From positions 1-64,000 of the forward strand of contig NZ_FNEE01000021.1 in NCBI RefSeq assembly GCF_900099905.1: DNA of 64,000 nucleotides. The letters run 5' to 3'. This document shows, one piece after another, positions 46,350 to 55,169 of this stretch. The notes under the pieces are model-generated. The model saw only the letters and a list, made by a program, of their open reading frames with translations, made no database searches and was not told where the DNA came from. Each line of letters begins with the position of its first letter. Positions within the stretch are counted from its first letter, which is position 1. The stretch comes from Mesorhizobium muleiense (lineage in GTDB: Bacteria > Pseudomonadota > Alphaproteobacteria > Rhizobiales > Rhizobiaceae). The position numbers were made by a program, and so were the translations under genes.

Positions 46350-47423
46350 ATGCTAGACTCGCAGTCCACATGCCGAAATTTCTGCTTTTACCTTCTGCCT
46401 GCCTTTTCGCTTCATGCCTTCTCGTCGGCAGTAGAAGCGCTTAGGCTCGCCAACGAGGTGGTGGGGCGGGAGGTGTATAGCTGGCAGGTCATTTCGGACG
46501 ACGGGCAACCTGCGGCCTCGAGTTGCGGGTTGTTGGTTTGTGCCGATTCTTCGTTGTCGTTCGAGCGTGAAAGAACTCGTGGCTCGATCTCAGCACCGGC
46601 TGTCGTGGTCGTCGGCGGCCGCAATGCTCCTACTCCGCACAAACAGCTTGATGCCTGGCTCAGAGAGTGTCGCAATCGCCGCGGCAGCCTCATAGGGATA
46701 AGTAGCGGTACTATTGCGCTTGCTCGGGCGGGGCTTGCAGAAGGGCGGCGTTGCGCGGTTCACTGGGAGCAATTTCCGATATTCTGTGAGCGGTTCCTAG
46801 GCGTGGTAGCGACTCAAACTGCCTTCGAGCGGGACGGGGACCTATACACTTGCGCCGGGGGGGACGCCCCCTTCGACATGTTTCTGGATTTGGTTGATCG
46901 CCACCATGGGACGATAGTCGTCAACCGTATTTGCGAAAAAGCTATCGCGTGTAAGACCCGTTCAGCGGGTGACCGCCAACGTCTACCCCTTCATTCTCGA
47001 GTGAAACTAAACCACCAGGCGGTCATCAAGATAATAGAGGAGATGGAGGCAAACCTCGCGGAGCCATTGCTATTGGACGAACTTGTGGGGTCAGCCGGCC
47101 TATCCCGCCGTCAAATCGAGCGGCTGTTTAGGCGGGAATTGGGATGTTCTCCGAGCCGCTATTATTTGGATCTTCGTCTGGAACGAGCGCACCTGTTACT
47201 GATCAGCTCGCGCCTGCCGGTCGTTGAAATCGCGATGGCTTGCGGGTTTGTCTCTGCATCGCATTTCTCAAAAGCGTACCGCGAGGCCTACGGATGCGCG
47301 CCGCATCAATCACGATTGCCGATTTATCAACGGAAAGAAATGCGGTCGAACCTGCCGGAGGAAAATAGAACCAGGCAAATCGATCGGAGGCTAAGTAACG
47401 AAAGAATACCGAACTGCCACTAG
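46350..47423 (+). CDS. GlxA family AraC-type transcriptional regulator
   Basis: This 357-residue regulator has an N-terminal DJ-1/PfpI-like domain (about 1-195; NFCFYLLPAFSLHAFSSAVE and SLIGISSGTIALARAGLAEG, with Ser-Ser where a Cys often stands) and a C-terminal AraC double HTH (about 230-330; LLDELVGSAGLSRRQIERLF and ACGFVSASHFSKAYREAYG). Relatives control carnitine, glycine betaine, dimethylglycine, arginine or ectoine-type catabolism. It lies upstream of and in the same direction as an M24/M20 pair, with 200 bases between, and downstream of the aminotransferase operon. It probably activates one or both. Confidence 0.88.
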   Translation: MLDSQSTCRNFCFYLLPAFSLHAFSSAVEALRLANEVVGREVYSWQVISDDGQPAASSCGLLVCADSSLSFERERTRGSISAPAVVVVGGRNAPTPHKQLDAWLRECRNRRGSLIGISSGTIALARAGLAEGRRCAVHWEQFPIFCERFLGVVATQTAFERDGDLYTCAGGDAPFDMFLDLVDRHHGTIVVNRICEKAIACKTRSAGDRQRLPLHSRVKLNHQAVIKIIEEMEANLAEPLLLDELVGSAGLSRRQIERLFRRELGCSPSRYYLDLRLERAHLLLISSRLPVVEIAMACGFVSASHFSKAYREAYGCAPHQSRLPIYQRKEMRSNLPEENRTRQIDRRLSNERIPNCH

Positions 47424-47625
47424 CAGAGCGCCGTGCTGTTCTCTGAAGATCGGGTATGGCGCTCCTTTGCTGAATGGCCTCAGCATACCAGCCGGAGAAA
47501 GGGTGTTCGAAGAGCTCCAGCTTCGATCAGCTCTTCTCGATTGCCCCATTGCAAACCGGGTCGGCCTCGCCCGCTCTGGCGCTAGGTGAAGACACTCGGA
47601 CGCGATAGAATAGGAGGATTTCGAT

Positions 47626-48804
47626 ATGATACCATTGCCCTTCCTGCTGGACGAATACCGGAACAGGCTTTCCGCCATCCGAACGGAGATGGCACGACGC
47701 GGTCTCGATCTTCTCGTTGTCAACGACGTTGCTAACCAGCACTACATCACCGGCTATGACGGCTGGTCGTTCTACACGCCGCAACTGGTGCTAGTGCCGC
47801 TTGCGGACGAGGAGCCCGTCTGGGTCGGGCGCGCCATGGACGCCGCTGGCGGACTGTTGACGGCATGGATGAAGCCCGAGAATGTCGTCGGCTTCCCGGA
47901 AGATCATGTCCAGCGGCCTGACCGCCATCCAATGGACTGGATTGCCGGCTGGATCGAGAAGAAGGGGTGGGGGCGCGGCAATATAGGCATCGAGCTCGAG
48001 GTCTATTACTATTCCCCGAAGGCCCATGCGCGGCTGACCGCGGGCCTGCCCAATGCAATCTTCCACGATGCCGACCTTCTGGTGAACTGGATCCGCAGCG
48101 TCAAGTCGGACGCCGAGATCGGCTACCTCCGCAACGCCTCGCGCCTTGCCGAGGCGGCGGTCACCGCGGCCTATGACGTGATTGCGCCAGGCGTGCGCGA
48201 GTGCGACGCCATCGCCAAGATCCAGGCCGCTCAGATAGCCGGCTCGCCGAATTTCGCTGGCGACATCACCGCCCTGCCGCCGACCATATTGGGCGGCGAA
48301 AACGCTTCGGCACCGCACATCATGTGGAGCGACCGCCGCTTTGGCGACAACGAAACCGTCGCACTCGAACTCGCCGGGGTCGTGCGCCGCTACGCTGCCG
48401 GTCTGGCACGGACGCTTCAGCTAGGCGCCATGCCCGCCAAGGTCGGTGACACCGGTAAGGCCGTGCTCGAAGGCATGGAGGCCGTCCTTGCTGCGATCAA
48501 GCCTGGTGTTGTGGCGGAAGACGTCGAGGCGAGCTGGCGCAAGGTCATCCAGCGCTACGGCCTGAAGAAGGAGTCCCGCATCGGCTATTCGATCGGGGCC
48601 GCCTATCCGCCAGACTGGGGCGAACACACGATCAGCCTGCGCCAGGGCGACAAGACGATTTTGAAGCCGGGCAACGTCCTTCATTCCATCCTCGGTATGT
48701 GGATGGATGGCTGGGGGATCGAAGTGAGCGAAACGATCCTCGTCACCGCCGACGGCTGCGAGACGCTGACCAGCTTCCCGCGAGAGATCCATGTCAAACG
48801 CTGA
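47626..48804 (+). CDS. M24 family hydrolase, ectoine-hydrolase/creatinase-like (copy 2)
   Basis: It is a 392-residue protein with the creatinase N-domain (LSAIRTEMARRGLDLLVVND, YITGYDGWSFYTPQLVLVPL) and the pita-bread domain. AGGAGG sits 9 bases before the ATG. As in the other two copies, metal ligands are replaced: VALELAGVVRRYAAG for the first site, GYSIGAAYPPDWGEH for the His site, and HSILGMW in place of the Glu-Pro-Gly site. It is the most diverged of the three. The downstream M20 deacylase gene overlaps it by 14 bases, so the two act together, which resembles the hydrolase-plus-deacetylase logic of ectoine breakdown. Confidence 0.85.
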   Translation: MIPLPFLLDEYRNRLSAIRTEMARRGLDLLVVNDVANQHYITGYDGWSFYTPQLVLVPLADEEPVWVGRAMDAAGGLLTAWMKPENVVGFPEDHVQRPDRHPMDWIAGWIEKKGWGRGNIGIELEVYYYSPKAHARLTAGLPNAIFHDADLLVNWIRSVKSDAEIGYLRNASRLAEAAVTAAYDVIAPGVRECDAIAKIQAAQIAGSPNFAGDITALPPTILGGENASAPHIMWSDRRFGDNETVALELAGVVRRYAAGLARTLQLGAMPAKVGDTGKAVLEGMEAVLAAIKPGVVAEDVEASWRKVIQRYGLKKESRIGYSIGAAYPPDWGEHTISLRQGDKTILKPGNVLHSILGMWMDGWGIEVSETILVTADGCETLTSFPREIHVKR

Positions 48805-49985
48805 AGCCGGCAAGGAATTGATGGATGCCGCGCTGGATCGCAGGATGGTCGAGATCCGCCGCCACCTCCACCGCAATCCGGAGCTCTCGAACGAAGAGAG
48901 CGAGACGCAGGCCTATCTAAGAGAGGTGCTAGAAGAAGCCGGGCTGAGCGGCATCAGGCCCGTGGCCGGCTTCGGTCTCGCCGTCGATGTCGTCGGTGCG
49001 GCCGGTCCCTCGAACCGCAAAATCGTGATCCGCGTCGACATCGACGCGCTACCGATCACGGAAGCCTCGGGCGTGCCGTTCAGCTCCGAGCGCCCGGGGG
49101 TCATGCATGCCTGCGGCCACGACGCTCATACCGCCATGGGCTATGCCGCCAGCGTTCTTCTGGAGCGCCAGAAGCAGTCATTCAGCGGCACCGTCAGAAT
49201 CATCTTCCAGCCCGCCGAAGAGGCGGAACCGCTCGGCGGCCGCCGGGTCGTCGAGGAAGGGCTGCTGGACGACGTCGACGCGGCGATCGGCATCCATGTC
49301 GATCCCTATACCGCGACCGGAAAGATTGCGGTCGGCGGGGGGCCGTATACGCTTGCCTGCGATATTTTCGACATCACCGTCACAGGCAATTCCGCGCATG
49401 CGGCAAAACCGTCCGAAGGCGTCGACGCCATCGCCGTCGCCTGCTCCATAGTGACAGAGCTGCAGAAGATCGTGTCGCGCGAGATCGATCCGTATGACCC
49501 GCTGGTCGTCTCGATCACCGGCATCGAAGGCGGCGGCGCCCACAATGTGATCGCCGCCGAGGCGAGGCTGAAAGGCACGATCCGCCGCGGGCATGAAGCG
49601 ACCCGCCAGCATGCCTGGAAGAGGCTGCGCCAGATCGTGGAGGGCGTCGCTTAGCCACAATGCCAGTGCCGAGGTGGACCTGAGGCGTGGCGAACCACCG
49701 GTAATTAACGACCCTGACATGGTCGAGATCGTCCGCCGAACCGGTGCCGGCCTGCTGGGGCAGGACAACATGCTGATCGCGCCGGGCTGGACCGCAGCCG
49801 ATGATTTCGCCTTCTACAGCGAGAAGTGCCCGTCGGTCTATTTCCGGCTTGGCATTCGAAATGAGGAGCTTGGCGCGGTCTATCCGCTCCATCATCCTCC
49901 CTTCCAAGTCGACGAGCAAGCAATCGCCATAGGCGCTGTCGTCCTCTGCGACGCTGCGAGAAAATTCTTGCTGCCTCCGAGCTAG
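48791..49985 (+). pseudogene. M20 family amidohydrolase (N-acyl amino acid deacylase type), one frameshift
   Basis: The first 287 codons have all key M20D motifs: RRHLHRNPELSNEE, RVDIDALPI, HACGHDAHTAMGYA (zinc-binding) and FQPAEEAEPLGGRR, then AIGIHVDP and HAAKPSEGVDAI. The frame ends with TAG at 49654, but the C-terminal part (NASAEVDLRRGEPP, APGWTAADDFAFYSEKCPSV, YPLHHPPFQVDEQAI) continues in the next frame to 49985. A single indel at about 49640-49655 explains this, giving about 398 residues if repaired. It overlaps the M24 gene by 14 bases. It would deacylate the product of the M24 step. It could be a sequencing error. Confidence 0.85.
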
Positions 49986-50329
49986 TCCGGCGGAGGAAGC
50001 ATTGCGACCCCTGATACCACCTCGCCAGCTCCCTGGTGCCGCTTGGCAGTTGCCGTCCGCAACTTTAAAGAGGCCTTAGCACCCCGTGTATGCACCAAGG
50101 AGGAACCGCGATTGTGGCGTGGGCCCTGAACGCGAGCATAAGGATAGCTGACCGCTCGGGCGGCGGAGGCTGCTAGGTTTCTGTCTACCGCTCCCCAGGA
50201 CAGTTCATGGATCCGATCACGTTCGTAGCTGCAAATGAGCAAATGGGTCGGACCGTACCGCACGGTAGATCGCGATGGAGCTGGCGAAGATCGACCGACG
50301 AATGCTTCATCGAGAAGAGCTTTATCCGA
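49986..50329. other. Stretch without a recognised gene
   Basis: About 340 bases between the M20 gene and an IS3 remnant. No coding blocks or hairpin with a T run are evident. Confidence 0.4.
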
Positions 50330-50870
50330 AAACCGGTTCCTATTCGGTGCTGTTTGCCGCCCCTCGCACCTGCAGTGGAAGGAAATGGTCGAGGATCGAG
50401 CCGGCGTTCCGGTCGCTCAGCAGTGTGACCCCGGCGATAGCCATAGGTTGGAGTCTATCGACGACTGGTCTGATCTTGGCCAGCAGCTCGGCGTCCTCCG
50501 GCGCGCGACGGGGGCCACGCGGGACTGGCGTAGCGGCGCGTTCGATCAGGTTGGACCTGACGACGCCCAGGGTTGTGGCAGCGGCGCTCTCGGGAGAGCA
50601 TTCTCGGATCGGTCCAGGGCACCAATGGCAAGGTCTGTTTTTGGGCGAGCCACCTCAACGGGTTCCTTGACGATTTCGTTCTCCATTGCTTTGCGGCCGA
50701 GCATCAGCTCGAGATCGCGGAAGCGCTCTCAAGCTCGTGGACCCTGGAAGCGGCAACGACATCTTCGTCGGCTCCCACAGCGGCTGACCGCCTTCCAGCG
50801 GCATGTGCTAGAGCCCTGCGTTCCCGTCACCTCGCGACGTTGGCACGGGTCCTGGGTATTTTCTGAAGCT
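50330..50870 (-). pseudogene. IS3-family (IS2-like) orfA/orfB remnant
   Basis: On the minus strand, RFRDLELMLGRKAMENEIVK EPVEVARPK is the end of an IS2-group OrfA, where a leucine-zipper-like stretch is followed by ENEILKEALE. Further on, GVVRSNLIERAATPVPRGPR and, after a frame change, RPTYGYRR and AGSILDHFLPL are the OrfB start region. Frames are broken at several points and the catalytic core is lost. Confidence 0.65.
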
Positions 50871-50877
50871 TAGCCTC

Positions 50878-51201
50878 TCACGGCGCAGGAATTGCCATAC
50901 CGGTCTCATGTGAGACCTTCACACCATGCGCCGCAAGCTCGGCTTTCAACTGGTGCAGTGTCAAACGCGGCGCCTTGTCAATTCGCTCCTGAATGAAATC
51001 CCGGTGAGGCTCCAGAACACGCTTGCGGTGGCCACCCATCTTGCGAGGCTCGACAGAACCGCTCATTCGGTAGCGCTGCGACCACTTAACGGCTGAAGAA
51101 ACCGCAATCCCAAAATGAGCCGCGACCGACCGGCAGCTCTCGCCAGCTTCAATCGCAAGTACGATACGCTCGCGCAGATTCTTGGAAAGGGGTGTTGTCA
51201 T
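50878..51201 (-). pseudogene. IS630-family transposase, N-terminal fragment (second copy)
   Basis: It starts MTTPLSKNLRERIVLAIEAG at 51201 and is closely similar to the copy at 14149 (SVAAHFGIAVSSAVKWSQRY, KMGGHRKRVLEPH). After GVKVS the frame goes wrong around a small inverted repeat GGTCTCA-TG-TGAGACC (50904-50919) and stops. Beyond it lies the IS3 remnant. Only the HTH half is present. Confidence 0.85.
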
Positions 51202-51886
51202 TCGAGCTGGTCTCCTCTCCAGCCACCATCTTGATTAACCTTACTAATCCGAATCCAGGCAAGAGCTGAACAGCGGTAGGTTCACTGCCGGAGGTTCTAT
51301 GTCAAATTCAGTTTGCCGGTCGGATTCATCTTGTGACAAGATGGTCTCGCAACGGATGCACGGAGACGTCAGAGCATCCTCCGGGCGCCTCCGCCGTAAC
51401 AAGACCCGAAAGGAAGGTCTTGCTGGCCGTGATCGAAATAAGACCCTGTTGCCCATCGGCATGAAAATGGGGCGGAGTTGGCCAGCGGAGCGTTCGTGAC
51501 GGATGTCGAGTAAAGGGCTAGTAGATGCCACGCGAATGGATCACCGGCCAGCAAGACGCCCGGCAAGGCGAGAAAACAGCGTCTCGCACGAGCCAGCCGG
51601 AGCTTAATCGCCGGTCATGTGCCAACGACATCGGGCAGCAAAAGGCTGCAGGCGATCAGAGGAGGCCTCGCCAGCGCGGCACGCCAGAAAGCTGTCAATG
51701 TCGACCCCACTTTTGAGAGGCGGACAGATTAAGGGGCCGATAATCACGCCACCGACCCACCAAAGCCGCTAGGACCGAGTTCTTGGCTTGACCGGTCGGA
51801 ATGTCACTCAGGAAACGTGCTCAAAAAGAACGTGGGAACGCACCGGGCCGCGGACCGTGATCGGACCAAGGCAATCGATCGGATCT
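51202..51886. other. Stretch between the IS630 fragment and the ABC ATPase gene
   Basis: It starts with the left end of the IS630 element (TGGCTGGAGAGGAGACCAGC on the minus strand). The remaining 600 bases contain no supported gene. Downstream of the ABC operon I see no convincing terminator. Confidence 0.4.
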
Positions 51887-52705
51887 TCAGATCGCTTCCT
51901 TGACCGCGGACAAAAACTGCTTCGTCCGCTCACGTTGCGGATTTCCAAAAAGTTCACTGGGAGTGCCTTGCTCTTCTATCTTTCCGCCGAAAAAGAAGCA
52001 GACACGGTCAGAAATATCGCGCGCAAACCCCATCTGGTGGGTTACCATCAGCATAGTGAGATTGTGTTCGGTAACGAGCTTGCGGATCACGTTTGTCACT
52101 TCCCCAATCACCTCCGGATCCAATGCGGAGGTAACCTCATCGAAGAGCATCACCTTTGGTCGCATAGCCAACGCTCGCGCAATTGCGACGCGCTGCTGTT
52201 GTCCCCCGGAAAGACGCGAAGGATGTTGATCCCTTTTGTCGATCATGCCGACCATGTGCAGCAACTCTTCCGAACGCTCCCGTGCTTCTTTTTTTGAAAG
52301 ACCTAGAACCTGCACGGGGCCCTCCATGCAGTTCTGGAGCGCGGTCATATGAGGGAACAAATTAAAGCTCTGAAAGCACATGCCAATAGAGGTTCGCATC
52401 CGTCTAAGGTAACGCTCATCAGCTGGAACTAGCGCCCCTCCCTTGGCCATGTGAGTGAGCGGCTTGCCTTCAACGTAGATAACGCCGTCGTTTATAGTCT
52501 CGAGGGTCATGAGGGTGCGTAAGACAGTGGTCTTGCCTGAACCGGACGGACCGATGATTGAAACCATCTCTCCTTCAGCAACGTCGAAATTCAGTTGTTC
52601 GATGACGTTGAGTTTCCCGTAACTCTTATTGACATTCATAAACCTGACCATGGGCTGGTCTGTGTGAGGTAACGCAAGAGGGTAATCAGATTTATCCACG
52701 GTCAC
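51887..52705 (-). CDS. Polar amino-acid/ectoine-type ABC transporter ATP-binding protein (EhuA-like)
   Basis: This is a 272-residue ATPase of the HisP/GlnQ/EhuA group. Walker A GPSGSGKTT is at 52-60, the Q-loop is in MCFQSFNLFPHMTALQN, the signature LSGGQQQRVAIARAL is near 163-177, Walker B is VMLFDEVTSALD, and the H-loop is MVTHQMGF. It starts at a GTG overlapping the permease stop by 4 bases (GTGA), so translation is coupled. It is last of four genes (binding protein, two permeases, ATPase) and energises uptake at the inner membrane. Confidence 0.92.
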   Translation of the reverse strand: MTVDKSDYPLALPHTDQPMVRFMNVNKSYGKLNVIEQLNFDVAEGEMVSIIGPSGSGKTTVLRTLMTLETINDGVIYVEGKPLTHMAKGGALVPADERYLRRMRTSIGMCFQSFNLFPHMTALQNCMEGPVQVLGLSKKEARERSEELLHMVGMIDKRDQHPSRLSGGQQQRVAIARALAMRPKVMLFDEVTSALDPEVIGEVTNVIRKLVTEHNLTMLMVTHQMGFARDISDRVCFFFGGKIEEQGTPSELFGNPQRERTKQFLSAVKEAI

Positions 52706-53370
52706 AGACCCAGCCCCAATCGAAGTCGGCGTTCTAATAGCTTTATAAGTCCGGCGGTGGGCAGCGAAATTAGGAAGAAAATCAGGCCCACCAGCGTAAA
52801 AGGCTCAAGATACCTGTAATGTTCGGAACCGATCGAGTTTGCAGCATGCATGAGCTCCATCACACCAATGACAGAAAGCATCGGTGTATCTTTGAGAATG
52901 CCTACTAGGTAATTTCCCATGCCTGGCACAGCGGGGACCAGCGCTTGTGGAATAATGATCCGGAAATAAGTATCGCGCGCCGACATGTTAATCGCGCGGC
53001 ACGCTTCCCATTGGCCACGGGGCACTGCTTCAAGACCCCCGCGATAGACCTCTGACAAATATGCAGAGTAATGGAGGCCTATCGCCAATAGCCCAGATGT
53101 CCAAGGCGACAATTGCATGCCAAATTGTGGAGCGACATAAAACACAAAGAAAATCTGTAGAACAAGCGGTGTCGAGCGAATGAACTCAACAAACTCTCGT
53201 ACAGCCCAACGTACCGGTCCAAGCGCCGCTCGCTGTGCCAACGCAAAGATTAGACCTCCAACCAGTGCAATCGCGTAACCTGCACCGGCCGCAAGAAGCG
53301 TATTCGCGGTCGCCCACAGCAGCCGTGGCATTATCTCCCAGGTAAGGGTCCAGCTCCATTCAAAATTCAC
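52702..53370 (-). CDS. Polar amino-acid/ectoine-type ABC transporter permease (EhuD-like)
   Basis: It is an inner-membrane permease of about 222 residues. I use the GTG at 53370 (reading VNFEWSWTLTWEIMPRLLWA), which has GGAGG 10 bases before it and overlaps the upstream permease stop by 4 bases; the frame is open 39 bases further. Five or so hydrophobic segments are seen, with the inner-membrane coupling EAA-like loop EACRAINMSARDTYFRIIIP QAL. The protein forms a heterodimeric channel with the next upstream gene. Confidence 0.9.
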   Translation of the reverse strand: MNFEWSWTLTWEIMPRLLWATANTLLAAGAGYAIALVGGLIFALAQRAALGPVRWAVREFVEFIRSTPLVLQIFFVFYVAPQFGMQLSPWTSGLLAIGLHYSAYLSEVYRGGLEAVPRGQWEACRAINMSARDTYFRIIIPQALVPAVPGMGNYLVGILKDTPMLSVIGVMELMHAANSIGSEHYRYLEPFTLVGLIFFLISLPTAGLIKLLERRLRLGLGL

Positions 53371-54032
53371 GACCGACCCAACCTCCGCGCGACCGCATGC
53401 TCCGCCCAACGCATCGAAGGCGTAATGAGCCCTCTTGCGAAAAGGTAGTAAATTATGAGGGCGGTCCCGAAGGCTTGTGCTGAAAGGTAAGTTGAGGCGT
53501 TGATTTGCTTGGCCTGGAACATTAAATCCGTCACCGATATGAGCGAGACGAGGGCCGTGCCTTTGAGCAACTCAATCAAAAGATTTCCCCACGGAGGCAG
53601 CATAATAGCAATCGCCTGGGGCAATATGATGCGGCGCATTCTTGCAAACGGCGACATAGATAGCGCAGTCGCCGCCTCCCATTGTCCGCGGGGGACTGCT
53701 TGGATCGCGCCTCGCACAAGCTCTGCACCATATGCGCCATAATTTAATCCCACGGATATGAAGCCAGCAGTGAAATTTGGAAGCGTAATGCCAAAGAGAG
53801 GCAAGACAAAGAAGATCCAATAGAGTTGGACCAGAAGGGATGTTCCGCGGAAGAGTTCAATGTAGACTACGCATGCCCCGCGGATCAGCGGGTTTGCCGA
53901 AAGCTTTCCGATTCCTATCACCAGAGCAATGGATACCGCAACGAGAGCCGCGAGCAGAAATTGCAGGCAAGTTACCCACGTTCCGTGCATCACCACAGAA
54001 CTATACCTCTGTAAAAATTCCCAGATGGGCAT
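53367..54032 (-). CDS. Polar amino-acid/ectoine-type ABC transporter permease (EhuC-like)
   Basis: It is a 221-residue inner-membrane permease. The first spans are CLQFLLAALVAVSIALVIGI and YWIFFVLPLFG, and the EAA-like coupling loop reads EAATALSMSPFARMRRIILP QAIA. AGAGGA stands before the ATG. Its stop overlaps the next permease start (GTGA), so the pair is coupled. It lies 60 bases downstream of the binding-protein gene. Confidence 0.9.
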   Translation of the reverse strand: MPIWEFLQRYSSVVMHGTWVTCLQFLLAALVAVSIALVIGIGKLSANPLIRGACVVYIELFRGTSLLVQLYWIFFVLPLFGITLPNFTAGFISVGLNYGAYGAELVRGAIQAVPRGQWEAATALSMSPFARMRRIILPQAIAIMLPPWGNLLIELLKGTALVSLISVTDLMFQAKQINASTYLSAQAFGTALIIYYLFARGLITPSMRWAEHAVARRLGRS

Positions 54033-54092
54033 TTGCCATCCTCTGTTCGCGCGCTGGGGAGGCCAAGCCTCCCCAGGAGGCGTACATTACGG

Positions 54093-54938
54093 TCAGCGGT
54101 TGGCGCAAACCCACTCCGCAGTCTTGTCACCCGGCAGCAGCTTTGCGTCGTAGCCGTAAGCCTCGACGGCCTTCATCATCTCGGGAGTTCCGATGTATTT
54201 CTTCTGAGCATCGTTAAATTTCTCTACGAAGTCCTTGTCTGAGCCTCGGAAGGCTATGCTCACCCAATTTTGAGTGGATCCAGGCATCGCGTCGGGGTCC
54301 GTCGCCTCAAGTTTTCCGCCGGATTTGCCAGCGACGGACCGCGACAAGAGATATCCAGTTGCGCCCGCATCTGCGCGTCCCGACTCCACCGCTGCCAGTA
54401 TCTCCGTCTGGCCTGGCACTTGCATAATCTGCGAATCCGGCACGCCGGCCTTCTTAGCTTGCTCTATGTTGCTGTATCCAATGCCAGTCACCATCATCGC
54501 GCCCTTTGTCGCAATATCCTCGTAATTGGTGAGCCCTTTCGGATTGCCAGCTTTAACGATAAGCGAGTCAGTTACCTTCGCCAAAGGCTCGGAGAATGTG
54601 ACGCTCTCGCACCTTGATTTAAGGATGTAGAGACCGCCCGTAGCCATATCAAAGCGTCCAGACTGTAGTCCGGGGATAAGCCCGCCCCAATCCGTAACGA
54701 CGGTCTCTATGTTATCGTAACCCATCTGTTTAAGGACGCCGAGAGCAATCGCGTTTACGAATCCGACCGGCTGATTGTTACTGTCCGGAAAGGCGTATGG
54801 GTCTTCATTCGCGAACCCGATCCGGATGGATTTGCCGCTGGTGATACGGTCTGCCAATTCTCCTGCGTGGGCCTGTGCGGTGGCGCCCGCGATGGCGAAG
54901 CCCAAGGCGGCCACGATGTTCGCAAGTTTCCTGTTCAT
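54093..54938 (-). CDS. Polar amino-acid/ectoine-type ABC substrate-binding protein (EhuB-like)
   Basis: It is a periplasmic binding protein of 281 residues with a signal peptide (about 1-25, MNRKLANIVAALGFAIAGA, cleavage after AHA). The SBP_bac_3 domain shows RIGFANEDPYAFPDSNNQPV, VVTDWGGLIPGLQSGRFDMA, the signature-like ILKSRCESVTFSEP and a C-terminal VEAYGYDAKLLPG. These blocks match EhuB of the ectoine/hydroxyectoine transporter in spacing. Whether the ligand is ectoine is not shown. A creatinase-like hydrolase gene lies just upstream on the same strand, so the two probably deal with the same compound. Confidence 0.88.
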   Translation of the reverse strand: MNRKLANIVAALGFAIAGATAQAHAGELADRITSGKSIRIGFANEDPYAFPDSNNQPVGFVNAIALGVLKQMGYDNIETVVTDWGGLIPGLQSGRFDMATGGLYILKSRCESVTFSEPLAKVTDSLIVKAGNPKGLTNYEDIATKGAMMVTGIGYSNIEQAKKAGVPDSQIMQVPGQTEILAAVESGRADAGATGYLLSRSVAGKSGGKLEATDPDAMPGSTQNWVSIAFRGSDKDFVEKFNDAQKKYIGTPEMMKAVEAYGYDAKLLPGDKTAEWVCANR

Positions 54939-54995
54939 TTCATGTTCCCTTCTTGTTATGATTGGGTTCTCTGCATTTCCTTGAAGCGTTCTTTT

Positions 54996-55013
54996 CCGGA
55001 GACTGGTCTCCGG
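54996..55013. other. Compact hairpin between hydrolase and binding-protein genes
   Basis: CCGGAGAC (54996-55003) and GTCTCCGG (55006-55013) form an 8-bp stem with a TG loop, in the 154 bases between the M24 stop and the binding-protein ATG. There is no T run on the coding (minus) strand. It may limit or stabilise the mRNA so that hydrolase and transporter are made at different levels. Confidence 0.5.
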
Positions 55014-55169
55014 TCTGGTCGAGTGTACAATTCCGTCTGGGTGCGATTGACGGCGCGATGTCTTGCCTTGGAGGCGTTTTCCTGCGAACTATGACGGCCC
55101 AGTGCGTTTTTTTCTCCGCCCCGTCCGGGAATGAAACGGGCGGGCTGCTCGGCTGTCGGATGTAAACCG

